64,000 nucleotides of DNA from Anaerolineales bacterium (GCA_030834895.1 JAUQXA010000064.1:124001-188000); one strand, 5' to 3'. Shown: positions 7,075 through 15,412, counted from the stretch's first letter. A program made the numbers and translations. Notes: generated by a model not told the origin, from the letters alone.

Positions 7075-9114
7075 ATGGAATTCAAACTTACCGCTCCCTT
7101 TATCCCCATGGGCGACCAGCCCGAAGCCATTCAAGGACTCGTAGAAGGTGTCCGCGCTGGCAAGAAGAACCAGGTTTTGCTTGGCGCCACCGGCACCGGC
7201 AAGACCTTTACCGTCGCGTCCGTCATTCAGGAATTGCAGAAGCCCGCCCTGATCATGGCGCACAACAAGACCCTCGCAGCGCAGTTGTATGCCGAGTTCA
7301 AGGAGTTCTTTCCTGAGAATGCGGTCTCCTATTTTGTTTCCTACTATGATTATTACCAGCCTGAGGCATACGTCCCACGGCATGACCTTTTCATCGAGAA
7401 GGAAACCCAGATCAACGAAGAGATCGAGCGGATGCGCCTCGCGGCGACGACCGCCCTCATCTCCCGCCGTGACGTGATCATCGTCGCGTCGGTTTCCTGC
7501 ATCTATGGTTTGGGTTCACCCGAAGAATTCGGTAAAGGGACGGTCACCCTCAAGGTGGGGGAGATTTACCGTCGTAACGCCCTGCTGCGACAGTTGATCG
7601 AAAGTCAATATCAGCGCAACGACATGGAAGTCCGCCCCGGCACCTTCCGCGTGCGCGGCGACACGCTGGAGATTGTCCCTGCCTACGAGGATAAAAAAGG
7701 CTACCGCATCACTTTCTTTGGCGACGAAGTCGAACGTATCATGCAGTTCAGCCCGGTCAGCGGGGAGATTTTCGATGAGTTGAATGAAGTCTCCATTTAT
7801 CCCGCCAAGCAATTCCTGACCGACGCCGACCGCTTGAAGGAATCCATTGTCAATATAGAAGCGGAACTTGAAGAACGGCTGAAGTATTACAAAGACAACG
7901 GCAAATTCCTCGAAGCGCAGCGCATCGAACAACGTACCCGCTACGATCTGGAAATGTTGAAGGAAGTTGGTTATTGCTCTGGAATCGAAAACTACTCGCG
8001 TCATCTTGATGGGCGCCCCGCTGGTTCCCACCCGTGGACGATGATCGACTTCCTGCCGAGCGACTACCTGCTCATCATTGACGAGAGTCACATGACTGTG
8101 CCGCAGATTCGCGGCATGTATAACGGTGACCGCTCGCGCAAAGATACCCTTGTGGAGTATGGATTCCGTTTGCCCTCCGCAGTGGACAACCGTCCGCTGA
8201 AGTTTGATGAGTTCGAGCAGGTGATGGGTTCGACGATCTTCACGTCTGCCACGCCGGGGCCGTACGAAATGGGGAAGGCTGAACAGGTGGTCGAACAGAT
8301 CATTCGCCCAACAGGGTTAGTTGACCCCGAGGTTGATGTGCGTCCCTCCAAAGGACAGGTGGACGACCTGGTTGGCGAAATCAGTCAACGGGTGGAGAGA
8401 AGCGAGCGGGTTTTGGTTACCACGCTCACGAAGCGTATGGCAGAGGACTTGACCAAGTATATGAAGGAACTGGGAATCAAGGTCCAATATTTACATTCGG
8501 AAGTGGAGACGTTGGAGCGCGTAGGCATCCTGCGTGATCTGCGTCTGGGCGAGTTCGATGTTTTGGTGGGTATCAACCTCCTGCGTGAAGGTTTGGATCT
8601 GCCCGAAGTCTCGATGGTGGCGATCCTCGATGCGGATAAGGAAGGCTTCCTGCGTTCGGATACGGCGTTGATCCAGACCATCGGGCGCGCCGCGCGTAAC
8701 GTCAATGGGCGGGTGGTGATGTATGCCGACCGTATGACCGACTCGATGAAGCGCGCGATTGATGAGACCAACCGTCGTCGGGCCAAGCAGTTGAAGTTCA
8801 ACGAAGAGAATGGTATCGTGCCGATCAGCATCCACAAGGAAATCCACGATCTGACCGAGGAAATGTCTGCCAAAGCTGTGAGCGAGATGCGGGGCGAGTA
8901 CAAGACGAAGAAATCGGGCGACCTGCCGCGCGCCGAGTTGCGCAGGATGATCGACGAAGCCGAAAGGCAAATGAAGGAAGCCGCCAAGAACTTGGAATTC
9001 GAACGCGCAGCCGCGTTCCGCGACGAGTTGTACGAGTTGAAGTCCCTGCTGGCTGAGGATGAAAGTCTCAAGCCTTGGGAGCGCATCAAGTTGATGACAG
9101 GTGAGGATGAATGA
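7075..9114 (+). CDS. uvrB: Excinuclease ABC subunit B
   Basis: 679 residues, full length for UvrB, the helicase-like damage-verification subunit of nucleotide excision repair that works with UvrA and UvrC in the cytoplasm. Walker A GATGTGKT lies at 37-44, followed by the YYDYYQPEAYVP beta-hairpin that inserts into DNA, DESH in Walker B, TSATPGPYE, REGLDLPEV and QTIGRAARN helicase motifs, and the C-terminal UVR helix pair (LEFERAAAFRDELYEL) that contacts UvrC. ATG follows a weak AAGAAG; TAAAAT at 7033-7038 is a likely -10. No SOS box recognised. uvrA and uvrC are not in the window. Confidence 0.98.
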   Translation: MEFKLTAPFIPMGDQPEAIQGLVEGVRAGKKNQVLLGATGTGKTFTVASVIQELQKPALIMAHNKTLAAQLYAEFKEFFPENAVSYFVSYYDYYQPEAYVPRHDLFIEKETQINEEIERMRLAATTALISRRDVIIVASVSCIYGLGSPEEFGKGTVTLKVGEIYRRNALLRQLIESQYQRNDMEVRPGTFRVRGDTLEIVPAYEDKKGYRITFFGDEVERIMQFSPVSGEIFDELNEVSIYPAKQFLTDADRLKESIVNIEAELEERLKYYKDNGKFLEAQRIEQRTRYDLEMLKEVGYCSGIENYSRHLDGRPAGSHPWTMIDFLPSDYLLIIDESHMTVPQIRGMYNGDRSRKDTLVEYGFRLPSAVDNRPLKFDEFEQVMGSTIFTSATPGPYEMGKAEQVVEQIIRPTGLVDPEVDVRPSKGQVDDLVGEISQRVERSERVLVTTLTKRMAEDLTKYMKELGIKVQYLHSEVETLERVGILRDLRLGEFDVLVGINLLREGLDLPEVSMVAILDADKEGFLRSDTALIQTIGRAARNVNGRVVMYADRMTDSMKRAIDETNRRRAKQLKFNEENGIVPISIHKEIHDLTEEMSAKAVSEMRGEYKTKKSGDLPRAELRRMIDEAERQMKEAAKNLEFERAAAFRDELYELKSLLAEDESLKPWERIKLMTGEDE

Positions 9115-9127
9115 TCGGCTCAAAACC

Positions 9128-9171
9128 TTTGTCGGGTTTTCACGAAACCTTTACGGAACCTTTACATTGCG
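9128..9171 (+). promoter_or_regulatory. Four phased 11-bp repeats, likely OmpR/PhoB-type operator
   Basis: Consecutive 11-mers TTTGTCGGGTT, TTCACGAAACC, TTTACGGAACC and TTTACATTGCG lie upstream of the secreted-protein gene. Phasing by one helical turn is typical of winged-helix response regulators. The first unit overlaps a short AAAACC/GGTTTT hairpin after uvrB. Confidence 0.4.
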
Positions 9172-9231
9172 GTTGTATCCTTTGGGTGAAATCAGGAACA
9201 AACCTGAACTATCACTCAAAGGAGTATAAAA

Positions 9232-9738
9232 ATGAAAAAGACAATTTTGATCGTTGGTTTAGTCGTATTGGCACTTGGTGTGTTTGGTGTGGGTGCCGCC
9301 TTTGCCCAGGATGCCCAGCCTCCCGTTGGCCGTGGCCCGATGATGGGCGGTGGCTATGGTTGGATGCATGATTATGTCGAAGAGGCACTGGCGGATAAAC
9401 TTGGCATCACGGAAGCGGATGTCGAATCCGCGCTGGCTTCCGGCAAGACCATGTACCAGATCGCGTTGGACAACGGCGTCAAGGAAGCGGATGTTCCCGC
9501 GTTGCTGACCGAAGTCCACAAGGCGGCTTTCGACAAGGCTGTGGCGGACGGCGTCATCACCCGCGAACAGGCGGATTTCATGCTCCAGCGCATGACCGCG
9601 AATGGCTACGGTTTTGGCAACTGCCCGATGCAAAACGGACAAGGCGGGCAGTATGGTCGTGGCAATGGCTATGGCGGAGGCATGATGGGTGGCGGCAGAC
9701 GCTGGCAACAGCAGGTCCCTCCCACAGCGCAGCCTTAA
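9232..9738 (+). CDS. Secreted Gly/Met-rich protein, YckD/DUF2680-like
   Basis: 168 residues with a Sec signal peptide cut after AFA (about residue 25). The middle holds two helical repeats of the YckD-like type (LADKLGITEADVESALASG and VPALLTEVHKAAFDKAVADGVITREQADFML), flanked by low-complexity stretches rich in Gly, Met, Tyr and Gln (MMGGGYGWM, GRGNGYGGGMMGGG). Similar proteins are exported in Firmicutes and Chloroflexi, with no settled function; Met/His-type metal binding is possible but unproven. GGAGTATAAA precedes the ATG, 11-bp repeats lie upstream and a strong terminator follows, so this is a single-gene transcript. Confidence 0.8.
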   Translation: MKKTILIVGLVVLALGVFGVGAAFAQDAQPPVGRGPMMGGGYGWMHDYVEEALADKLGITEADVESALASGKTMYQIALDNGVKEADVPALLTEVHKAAFDKAVADGVITREQADFMLQRMTANGYGFGNCPMQNGQGGQYGRGNGYGGGMMGGGRRWQQQVPPTAQP

Positions 9739-9753
9739 TCTGAGATGATACAG

Positions 9754-9785
9754 AAATCGCCCCGATAAAATTTCGGGGCGATTTT
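9754..9785. terminator. Bidirectional terminator
   Basis: Arms AAATCGCCCCG (9754-9764) and CGGGGCGATTT (9774-9784) with A/T runs on both sides, between the convergent secreted-protein and zinc-exporter genes. Confidence 0.88.
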
Positions 9786-9824
9786 GTTTGTGGGAGGATA
9801 GCCAGCGTTTTTTTGCTCCGCGCT

Positions 9825-10769
9825 TTATATCTGTGTGGGATGCTCGTGATGAGCGTCTGAGATGTCACAAAAAAGCAGGTTGTGCTGGCAGCCTGCGCAT
9901 TCCAGTTGCAAGGTTGTGTGTTGGATGTTGTATTGGTATGAGAGTACCTCGTTCAGGTTTTGCTGAATGTGCGCGCATTCGCTGACGGAAATATCATCTG
10001 TGAGTATGTGGGCGGACAGCGCCCGCAGGCTTTCGTTGATGCTCCACACATGCAGGTCGTGGACGCCGCGCACACCTTCCACTTTGAGCAGGGACTCCAC
10101 CATCGAGTCCAAGTCCACGCTTTCGGGTGTGCTTTCCAGCAGGATGTGAACGGACTGACGCAGGATTCCCCACGCATTCCATAGAATGAAGAAACCAATC
10201 AATACACTGACAAGCGGGTCGAGCCAGTTCCAGTTGGTAAAGGCAATGATGACACCCGCAATGACAGCTCCCAATGTGGACAACACGTCTCCCATCAAAT
10301 GCAGGAAGGCGCTGCGCAGGTTCAGGTCGTGCTCGCTGCCGTCCTTGACCATCCACGCAGTGACGGCGTTGATGAGAAATGCCAGAGCGCCGACCCCGAT
10401 CAGGATGGTTGAATCAACTTCGGGTGGGGTGATGAAGCGATGATACGCCTCGTAGAAAATCCCCAGCGCGATCAGGATCAGTGTCGTCGAATTCACCAGC
10501 GCCACCAAAATCCCAACGCGATGATAGCCATAGGTCTTGCCAGCATGGGCGGGCTGTGTGGCGAGTATGACCGCATACCAACTTAGACCCAGCGCGATGA
10601 CATCGGTGAAGTTGTGCGCGGCGTCGGTGAGCAGTGCAAGGCTGTTGCTGAAAATCCCCGCAATGATTTCGATGACAACAAATGCGGCGGTTAATCCAAG
10701 AGACAGGGCGAGACGTTTTGTGGTTTGACTGGCAGGTTTGCTAATGTGGGAATGTGTGTGTGTCTGCAT
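9825..10769 (-). CDS. czcD: Cation diffusion facilitator, zinc efflux (CzcD/ZitB type)
   Basis: 314 residues from ATG 10769, 4 bases after the arsR stop; a longer frame would overlap arsR. It exports Zn(II), and perhaps Cd or Co, by proton antiport across the inner membrane. The N-terminus is His-rich (MQTHTHSH). Six membrane helices carry HNFTD and HLMGD, the HxxxD pair that sets zinc specificity in CzcD/ZitB proteins. The C-terminal cytoplasmic domain (EGVRGVHDLHVWSINE) has the dimer fold and ends with a Cys/His-rich tail (CAGCQHN, DAHHEH). It is co-transcribed with its zinc-sensing ArsR repressor. Confidence 0.93.
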   Translation of the reverse strand: MQTHTHSHISKPASQTTKRLALSLGLTAAFVVIEIIAGIFSNSLALLTDAAHNFTDVIALGLSWYAVILATQPAHAGKTYGYHRVGILVALVNSTTLILIALGIFYEAYHRFITPPEVDSTILIGVGALAFLINAVTAWMVKDGSEHDLNLRSAFLHLMGDVLSTLGAVIAGVIIAFTNWNWLDPLVSVLIGFFILWNAWGILRQSVHILLESTPESVDLDSMVESLLKVEGVRGVHDLHVWSINESLRALSAHILTDDISVSECAHIQQNLNEVLSYQYNIQHTTLQLECAGCQHNLLFCDISDAHHEHPTQI

Positions 10770-10773
10770 TGAT

Positions 10774-11064
10774 TTATCCGTGGATGACGTGGTCCAGTCC
10801 CAACGTAAACAGACGTGAGACGTGGTCATCTTCGATGGAGTAGAAGACCTGCCTGCCAGACTTGCGTGCGCGGACGAGGTGCATCTGACGCAGCCCGCGC
10901 AACTGGTGTGAAATGGCCGACTCGGTCATGTTTAATCCATTGGCAATGGCGTTGACGCTCATCTCCCCATCCATGAGCAGGGCAATGATCCGCACACGGC
11001 TAGCGTCGCTGAGGGCACTGAAGAGTTCAGCAAGTTTGATGGCTTTGAGTTCGTTGAGTGTCAT
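10774..11064 (-). CDS. ArsR/SmtB-family zinc-responsive repressor (CzrA type)
   Basis: 96 residues with a winged helix (SVNAIANGLNMTESAISHQLRGLR as recognition region). The last helix ends DDHVSRLFTLGLDHVIHG, giving D-x-H-x10-H-x2-H, exactly the alpha-5 metal site of CzrA and SmtB that senses Zn(II). There is no alpha-3 CxC arsenic or cadmium site. It probably represses itself and the zinc exporter gene behind it through the palindrome at 11080-11099 and lets go when zinc binds. No ribosome site is visible before the ATG. Confidence 0.94.
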   Translation of the reverse strand: MTLNELKAIKLAELFSALSDASRVRIIALLMDGEMSVNAIANGLNMTESAISHQLRGLRQMHLVRARKSGRQVFYSIEDDHVSRLFTLGLDHVIHG

Positions 11065-11079
11065 GTTTTATTGTTGAAT

Positions 11080-11099
11080 ATATGAGCAATTATTCATAT
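11080..11099. promoter_or_regulatory. ArsR/SmtB operator
   Basis: ATATGAGCAATTATTCATAT, an inverted repeat with one mismatch per arm, close to the classic ATATGAACA-type site of SmtB/CzrA repressors. It ends 15 bases before the arsR start. Confidence 0.85.
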
Positions 11100-11152
11100 A
11101 ATACTGCAAACAAAAAAAGATGTCAAGGTGAATTAATAAGGGTTTGTCCGAG

Positions 11153-12148
11153 TTAGGGATATATCCCCGACGCATACCTGATCTCAACGCGATACTCCTG
11201 TAGGCTGTTGTTGAGCAGGTAGATTTCCTCGCAATATCCAACTGAGGTTGAACCCTGTGAGCCGGACGCAATGACTTCTGTGCGGCCATCTCCCATGGGA
11301 ATCAGATGCAGCAGTTGCAAATCCTCACCGCCGTTTGGATAGGGGTCGCGAACGATCCACGTCAGTGCCATGAAACCGGAAGCACAACTGGGAGCGGCTC
11401 CTTCAGGTGCGCTCCACAGCTCCATGATTTTCAGCGTGTATTGTTCGCCGGGCTGGATGACGATCAATTGCTGGTGTTCATCGTAAAGTTGAACGCCGAA
11501 GGTGTTTTTGATCTCAGGCGCATGTGGCGGGGCAGGGGTTGGTGTATCAGTAATGATGAGGGGTGGAGGCGTGGTTGGGATGATATTTTCGTGATAAGGT
11601 GTGATGGTTACAAATCTGGGTGTATCGGTGGGGAAGTAATACGGATAGAGCATATACATGCCGACGCCAAGCGCAAAACAGCACAGGAGCCCGACAGCAA
11701 TTCCGACCAGCCACAAAATTGAGCGTGATTTACCCGCCTGTTTTTTTGCTGTGATCGGTCGCTGCGGGGCTTTTTGAGTAATTTCAGAAATAAGGTGTTG
11801 AAATCCCGTTTGATAATCCCTTGTGAAGTTTACAAACTGGATGCGTGCGATACGGTATGGGATTTCGCAGTTGCGGAGCAGGATAGGGATGATGCGTTTG
11901 TTGGAGTTGATTGCGAAAGAGAGTTCGTCCAGCACGTTTTCGGATTCCACTGAATGTGGAGAGAGGACGATCATGAAAAGGTCACAGGCTTCAAGCGCAT
12001 CCTGGATGACGCTGTCCCATCGTTGCCCAGCTCCAATGTTGCGTTGATCCATCCAGATATTGAGGCCCTGCCTGGTGAGGTCAGTTATCAGGCGGGTGAC
12101 AAATTCGGTGTCCACCCTGGAATAACTGATGAAAATCTGTCCTGTCAT
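11153..12148 (-). CDS. Membrane-anchored TIR-domain protein
   Basis: 331 residues from ATG 12148, preceded by GAGGAGG. Residues 1-125 are a TIR domain (QIFISYSRVDTEF, NIWMDQRNIGAGQRW, LFMIVLSPHSV, and E75 at the usual catalytic Glu place). A Lys/Arg-rich stretch leads to one membrane helix at about 144-168, then a Thr/Pro-rich stalk and an extracytoplasmic domain of about 110 residues with paired Cys, ending near the wall. TIR is thus inside and an unknown sensor-like domain outside. It is cut off from its neighbours by a terminator on one side and the zinc genes on the other, with its own palindromic promoter. NADase or scaffold function is not settled by sequence. Confidence 0.88.
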   Translation of the reverse strand: MTGQIFISYSRVDTEFVTRLITDLTRQGLNIWMDQRNIGAGQRWDSVIQDALEACDLFMIVLSPHSVESENVLDELSFAINSNKRIIPILLRNCEIPYRIARIQFVNFTRDYQTGFQHLISEITQKAPQRPITAKKQAGKSRSILWLVGIAVGLLCCFALGVGMYMLYPYYFPTDTPRFVTITPYHENIIPTTPPPLIITDTPTPAPPHAPEIKNTFGVQLYDEHQQLIVIQPGEQYTLKIMELWSAPEGAAPSCASGFMALTWIVRDPYPNGGEDLQLLHLIPMGDGRTEVIASGSQGSTSVGYCEEIYLLNNSLQEYRVEIRYASGIYP

Positions 12149-12189
12149 GAGACCTCCTCGGCTGGAAAACAAGGCAGAGTTGTTTGCTT

Positions 12190-12217
12190 CCAATGAAAAT
12201 TATACTCTTTTCATTGG
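12190..12217 (-). promoter_or_regulatory. Palindromic promoter of the TIR gene
   Basis: Perfect 10-base inverted repeat CCAATGAAAA (12190-12199) and TTTTCATTGG (12208-12217) around an 8-base centre. The minus-strand -10 TATAAT (12199-12204) lies inside it, so a bound repressor would block the promoter. Confidence 0.6.
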
Positions 12218-12221
12218 ACGA

Positions 12222-12255
12222 AAAAACAGCCGTCTTGCAAAAGACGGCTGTTTTT
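12222..12255 (-). terminator. Terminator of the iron/manganese operon
   Basis: 15-base perfect stem (AAAAACAGCCGTCTT, loop GCAA, complement) right after the FeoB C-terminal gene, with T-runs on both sides. Confidence 0.9.
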
Positions 12256-12258
12256 GAT

Positions 12259-13638
12259 CTAAGCCCATCCAAGTATCCGGGCGATGCTTGCTGTCAGGAA
12301 GGTCACCAGGATGGCGGTTCCCAACGTGATGACCACGCTCACGGTAGCCCACTTCACAGATTTGGTTTCCTTGTAAATGGTCATGATGGTCGTAGCGCAT
12401 GGGTTGTGCAGAAGAGCAAACAACATCAGGTTGACTGCTGTCAGCATGGTCCAGCCGTTGCCAGAAAAAATTGCAAGGTATTTTTCGGGACCTGGGTCGA
12501 TCATCATGCCCGCACCCATATAAATCATCATCATGGTTGGCACGACGATCTCGTTGGCGGGGATGGCGATGATGTAGGCGAGAATAATGACGCCGTCGAG
12601 ACCAAGCAGCAGCCCGAAAGGATTCAGCCAGTCAGCGATGGCGTGGGCAAGGTTGGTGTCGCCAAAAGGGATATTTGCCAAAACCCAGATGATGGCTCCT
12701 GCAGGGGCGGCGGTTTGCATGGCGCGCCAGAGGACAAAGATGGTCCGGTCGAGCAGGGATGTGTACAGGATGCGCCCGATGTTGGGTCTGCGGTAGGGGG
12801 GGAGTTCCAACGTGAAAGCAGATGCCTCTCCTTTGAGCATGGTCTTGGATAACAGCCACGACATGAGCAAAGTGAAGAAGATGCCGATTAGTACCACGCC
12901 GACAACGGTTGAGGCGGCGATGATTGAGGTCAAGGCTGGGGGGAATGATGCCGCCACAAAAACCGTCGCCAGCATGATCAAGGTTGGGAAGCGCCCATTG
13001 CACGGGACGAAGTTATTCGTCAGGATGGCAATCAACCGTTCGCGCGGAGAGTCGATGATGCGGGTGGCAACCACGCCCGCGGCGTTGCATCCAAATCCCA
13101 TTGCCATCGTCAGGGATTGTTTGCCGTGCGCGCCTGCTTTGCGATACAGCCAGTCGAGGTTGAACGCTACACGGGGCAGGTAGCCGAGGTCTTCGAGGAT
13201 GGTGAAGGCGGGAAAGAAAATCATCATCGGCGGCAGCATGACGCTCACGACCCACGCCAGCCCGCGGTAGACCCCATCCCAAATGAAGCCCGTGATCCAC
13301 CAGGGGACGTTGAGAGACTTGAAAAGCGCGTTGCCCCAGTCGCCAATTGAAAAGAGAATGTTGGCGATCATTGCTGAAACTACGTTTGCGCCCGAGACGG
13401 TCAGCCAGATGATGATGGCGAGCAAGCCCAACATGATCGGCAAACCGACAATTGGCGAAGTGACGAGTCGGTCAATCCGCTGATCGAGGTCATACTTTTT
13501 ATCGGTTGCCGTTTTCACTGCGCGTTTGGCGATGCTCTCGGCTTCGTTGTAAAGCGATTTCACAATTTCATCGCGGAAGCCAGTGGATAAACCGCCACGC
13601 AAGGCTTCGGCTTTGGACAGGATTTCGTTTGGGTTCAT
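12259..13638 (-). CDS. feoB: Ferrous iron transporter B, membrane part
   Basis: 459 residues holding the helical spacer after the G domain and the two Gate domains of FeoB, the inner-membrane Fe(II) importer. Conserved GYLPR (152-156), GFGCNAAGV (181-189), PCNGRFP (212-218) and the late HNPCATT loop are present, with roughly 10 membrane helices. It has no GTPase domain: that is the preceding gene, in the same reading frame and separated only by TAG and one codon. AAGGAAGG about 10 bases before the ATG gives it its own ribosome site, so the two halves are probably made separately and assemble. It is the last gene of the operon. Confidence 0.93.
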   Translation of the reverse strand: MNPNEILSKAEALRGGLSTGFRDEIVKSLYNEAESIAKRAVKTATDKKYDLDQRIDRLVTSPIVGLPIMLGLLAIIIWLTVSGANVVSAMIANILFSIGDWGNALFKSLNVPWWITGFIWDGVYRGLAWVVSVMLPPMMIFFPAFTILEDLGYLPRVAFNLDWLYRKAGAHGKQSLTMAMGFGCNAAGVVATRIIDSPRERLIAILTNNFVPCNGRFPTLIMLATVFVAASFPPALTSIIAASTVVGVVLIGIFFTLLMSWLLSKTMLKGEASAFTLELPPYRRPNIGRILYTSLLDRTIFVLWRAMQTAAPAGAIIWVLANIPFGDTNLAHAIADWLNPFGLLLGLDGVIILAYIIAIPANEIVVPTMMMIYMGAGMMIDPGPEKYLAIFSGNGWTMLTAVNLMLFALLHNPCATTIMTIYKETKSVKWATVSVVITLGTAILVTFLTASIARILGWA

Positions 13639-13641
13639 GGT

Positions 13642-14478
13642 CTACTGCCTTCCTTGCACCGACATCTTCTTTGAAAACTGAACGTCTGCCCGTTGTTGCC
13701 GCGCGACTCGTTGACCGAGTTCACCAGACATTAATGCCTGTTGAACTTTCGCGTCACCATCCAGCAGGCGGATCGCCAGCCAGCGGGCATTCGGCACGCC
13801 AGGGGCGGCTTGCTCGATCATCGGTACAAGCTCGTTGACTGCTTTCTGGAATTCGGGTGTGCCTTCCACTCGGACAGGTTTGGTGACGATACTGCCCTGA
13901 ATGACTTCGGCAATCGTCGAAAGCAGGGCGGGGATGCCTTCGCCAGAACGCGCCGTGATGGGGATGGCTGGCACGCCGAGGTCGCGGGCGATGGAGCGGG
14001 CATCCACTTCTAGCCCCTTGCGGCGGGCTTCATCCATCAGGTTGACCGCGACCACAACCTTGTCGGTGATCTCCATCACCTGCATGACGAGATTGAGGTT
14101 GCGTTCCAGCGCGGTGGCATCGGTGACGACAATGGTGCAGTCGGGCTGACCGAACAAAATGAAGTCACGCGCCACTTCTTCGTCCTGTGAAGCGGAAAGC
14201 AGCGAGTACGTGCCGGGCAAATCCACAATCTTGTAGCGGACTCCGTTGAATTGGTATCCGCCCTCAGCGCGGGTGACCGTCTTGCCCGGCCAATTGCCCG
14301 TGTGCTGTTTGAGTCCCGTCAGCGTGTTGAATAGCGTGGACTTGCCCGTATTGGGGTTGCCAGCCAGCGCAATCACGCGGTCATAATTATCGAGTTTGAT
14401 TCCCATCTGTTCCAGTTCCGCGAATGCAGGACAGGTTTCACAGTGTTCGGTGGGGAGTAGTTTTTTATTGTCTGTCAT
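13642..14478 (-). CDS. feoB: Ferrous iron transporter B, GTPase part
   Basis: 278 residues with a complete G domain: G1 GNPNTGKS (40-47), G3 DLPG (86-89), G4 NLMD (146-149) and G5 ARSG, plus the helical GDI segment (RLLDGDAKVQ). A short N-terminal extension carries CETC (13-16), as in the Cys-containing leaders of some FeoB proteins. The frame ends in TAG, and the membrane half starts one codon later in the same phase. Its partner FeoA is supplied as a domain of the protein at 15413-16420. A 46-base gap with a palindromic repeat separates it from the ZIP gene. Confidence 0.93.
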   Translation of the reverse strand: MTDNKKLLPTEHCETCPAFAELEQMGIKLDNYDRVIALAGNPNTGKSTLFNTLTGLKQHTGNWPGKTVTRAEGGYQFNGVRYKIVDLPGTYSLLSASQDEEVARDFILFGQPDCTIVVTDATALERNLNLVMQVMEITDKVVVAVNLMDEARRKGLEVDARSIARDLGVPAIPITARSGEGIPALLSTIAEVIQGSIVTKPVRVEGTPEFQKAVNELVPMIEQAAPGVPNARWLAIRLLDGDAKVQQALMSGELGQRVARQQRADVQFSKKMSVQGRQ

Positions 14479-14494
14479 TTTTCCTCTATTAATC

Positions 14495-14522
14495 GTGGGT
14501 CACACTTTTTTAGCGTGACTAA
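14495..14522. repeat. Short palindrome, GTAGGTCACGTT family (degenerate)
   Basis: GTGGGTCACAC and GCGTGACT in inverted order, in the gap between the ZIP and FeoB GTPase genes. Cleaner copies are at 30995-31018 and 46174-46200. Confidence 0.55.
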
Positions 14523-14523
14523 T

Positions 14524-15348
14524 CTAAACGCCCAGGACGCCAGATAAGATAAAGACAAAGACGGCGCCCAGGATAATTCCAATGGCAGTGTAATGTTGGT
14601 GACCATGTTCCCGTGCCACGGGGACCAGTTCGTCGAGCGTGATGAAGACCATCACGCCGCCCGCGAATGCCAGCGCGGCTGGGATCAGCGCATCGAAGGA
14701 GGTCAACACCAGACCCGCGAGCAAAGCCCCGATGGGTTCGGTCAAGCCAGAGAGCAGGGCAAAGACCGCCGCCCGCCGTTTCGACATCCCCGCCTTGTAG
14801 AGCGGAAGCGCGGTGGCAATCCCCTCCGGGATGTTGTGCAGGGTGATGGCGGTGGCGATGAAAATTCCAAAAGCGGGTGTATGCGCATACCCCGCGCCTA
14901 CGGCAATCCCTTCTGGTGTGTTGTGGATGGCAATGCCCAGTGCGACGAAGAGACCTGTCTTCAGAAGCTTCACATCTGTGATGTGGGTCCTGCTTTTCCA
15001 GCCCCATCGGTACCGACGATGTCCGAAGTCATCGGGTTCGTGGGCTGGCTCGTGCTTTTTGAAGACATCGAATTCCTTTTCTCCAAAACGGATGTGCGGA
15101 ATCGCCATGTCAATTGCCAGCATGAACAACGCGCCGAGCGCGAAGCCAATGGTCGTCGTCCAGACTCCTGATAGTTCCAGCGCGTGATTGACCAAATCAA
15201 CAAATGATAACGTGATCATCACGCCCGCAGTGATGCCCATCAACAGGCCAAAGGTGCGCCTGCCTGGCTGGCGGATGACGGCAATGGCGCCGCCCAGCCC
15301 GGTCCCCAGCCCTGCGATCATGCTAAGGCCGATAATCTTCCAAATCAT
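14524..15348 (-). CDS. ZIP-family divalent metal transporter
   Basis: 274 residues, about eight membrane helices. The two signature helices carry HNTPEG and HNIPEG, the HN-x-PEG metal-binding motifs of ZIP/ZupT importers. Between helices 3 and 4 lies a His-rich cytoplasmic loop (KHEPAHEPDDFGHRRY), a usual ZIP feature, and HGHQH occurs near the end. Likely brings Fe(II), Mn(II) or Zn(II) into the cytoplasm. Sitting between the DtxR-FeoA and FeoB genes argues for iron or manganese rather than zinc. Confidence 0.93.
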   Translation of the reverse strand: MIWKIIGLSMIAGLGTGLGGAIAVIRQPGRRTFGLLMGITAGVMITLSFVDLVNHALELSGVWTTTIGFALGALFMLAIDMAIPHIRFGEKEFDVFKKHEPAHEPDDFGHRRYRWGWKSRTHITDVKLLKTGLFVALGIAIHNTPEGIAVGAGYAHTPAFGIFIATAITLHNIPEGIATALPLYKAGMSKRRAAVFALLSGLTEPIGALLAGLVLTSFDALIPAALAFAGGVMVFITLDELVPVAREHGHQHYTAIGIILGAVFVFILSGVLGV

Positions 15349-15412
15349 GAGTTTGATGTTTTCCTGCGCTTTGCTCCATTGCGGGCTTAGCCCTCGATGG
15401 AGCGGTGGTTGA

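Noticed and set aside
12259..14478. FeoB as a pseudogene
   Set aside because: Both halves are intact, the second has its own ribosome site and the operon is otherwise functional-looking, so a split gene is the better call.
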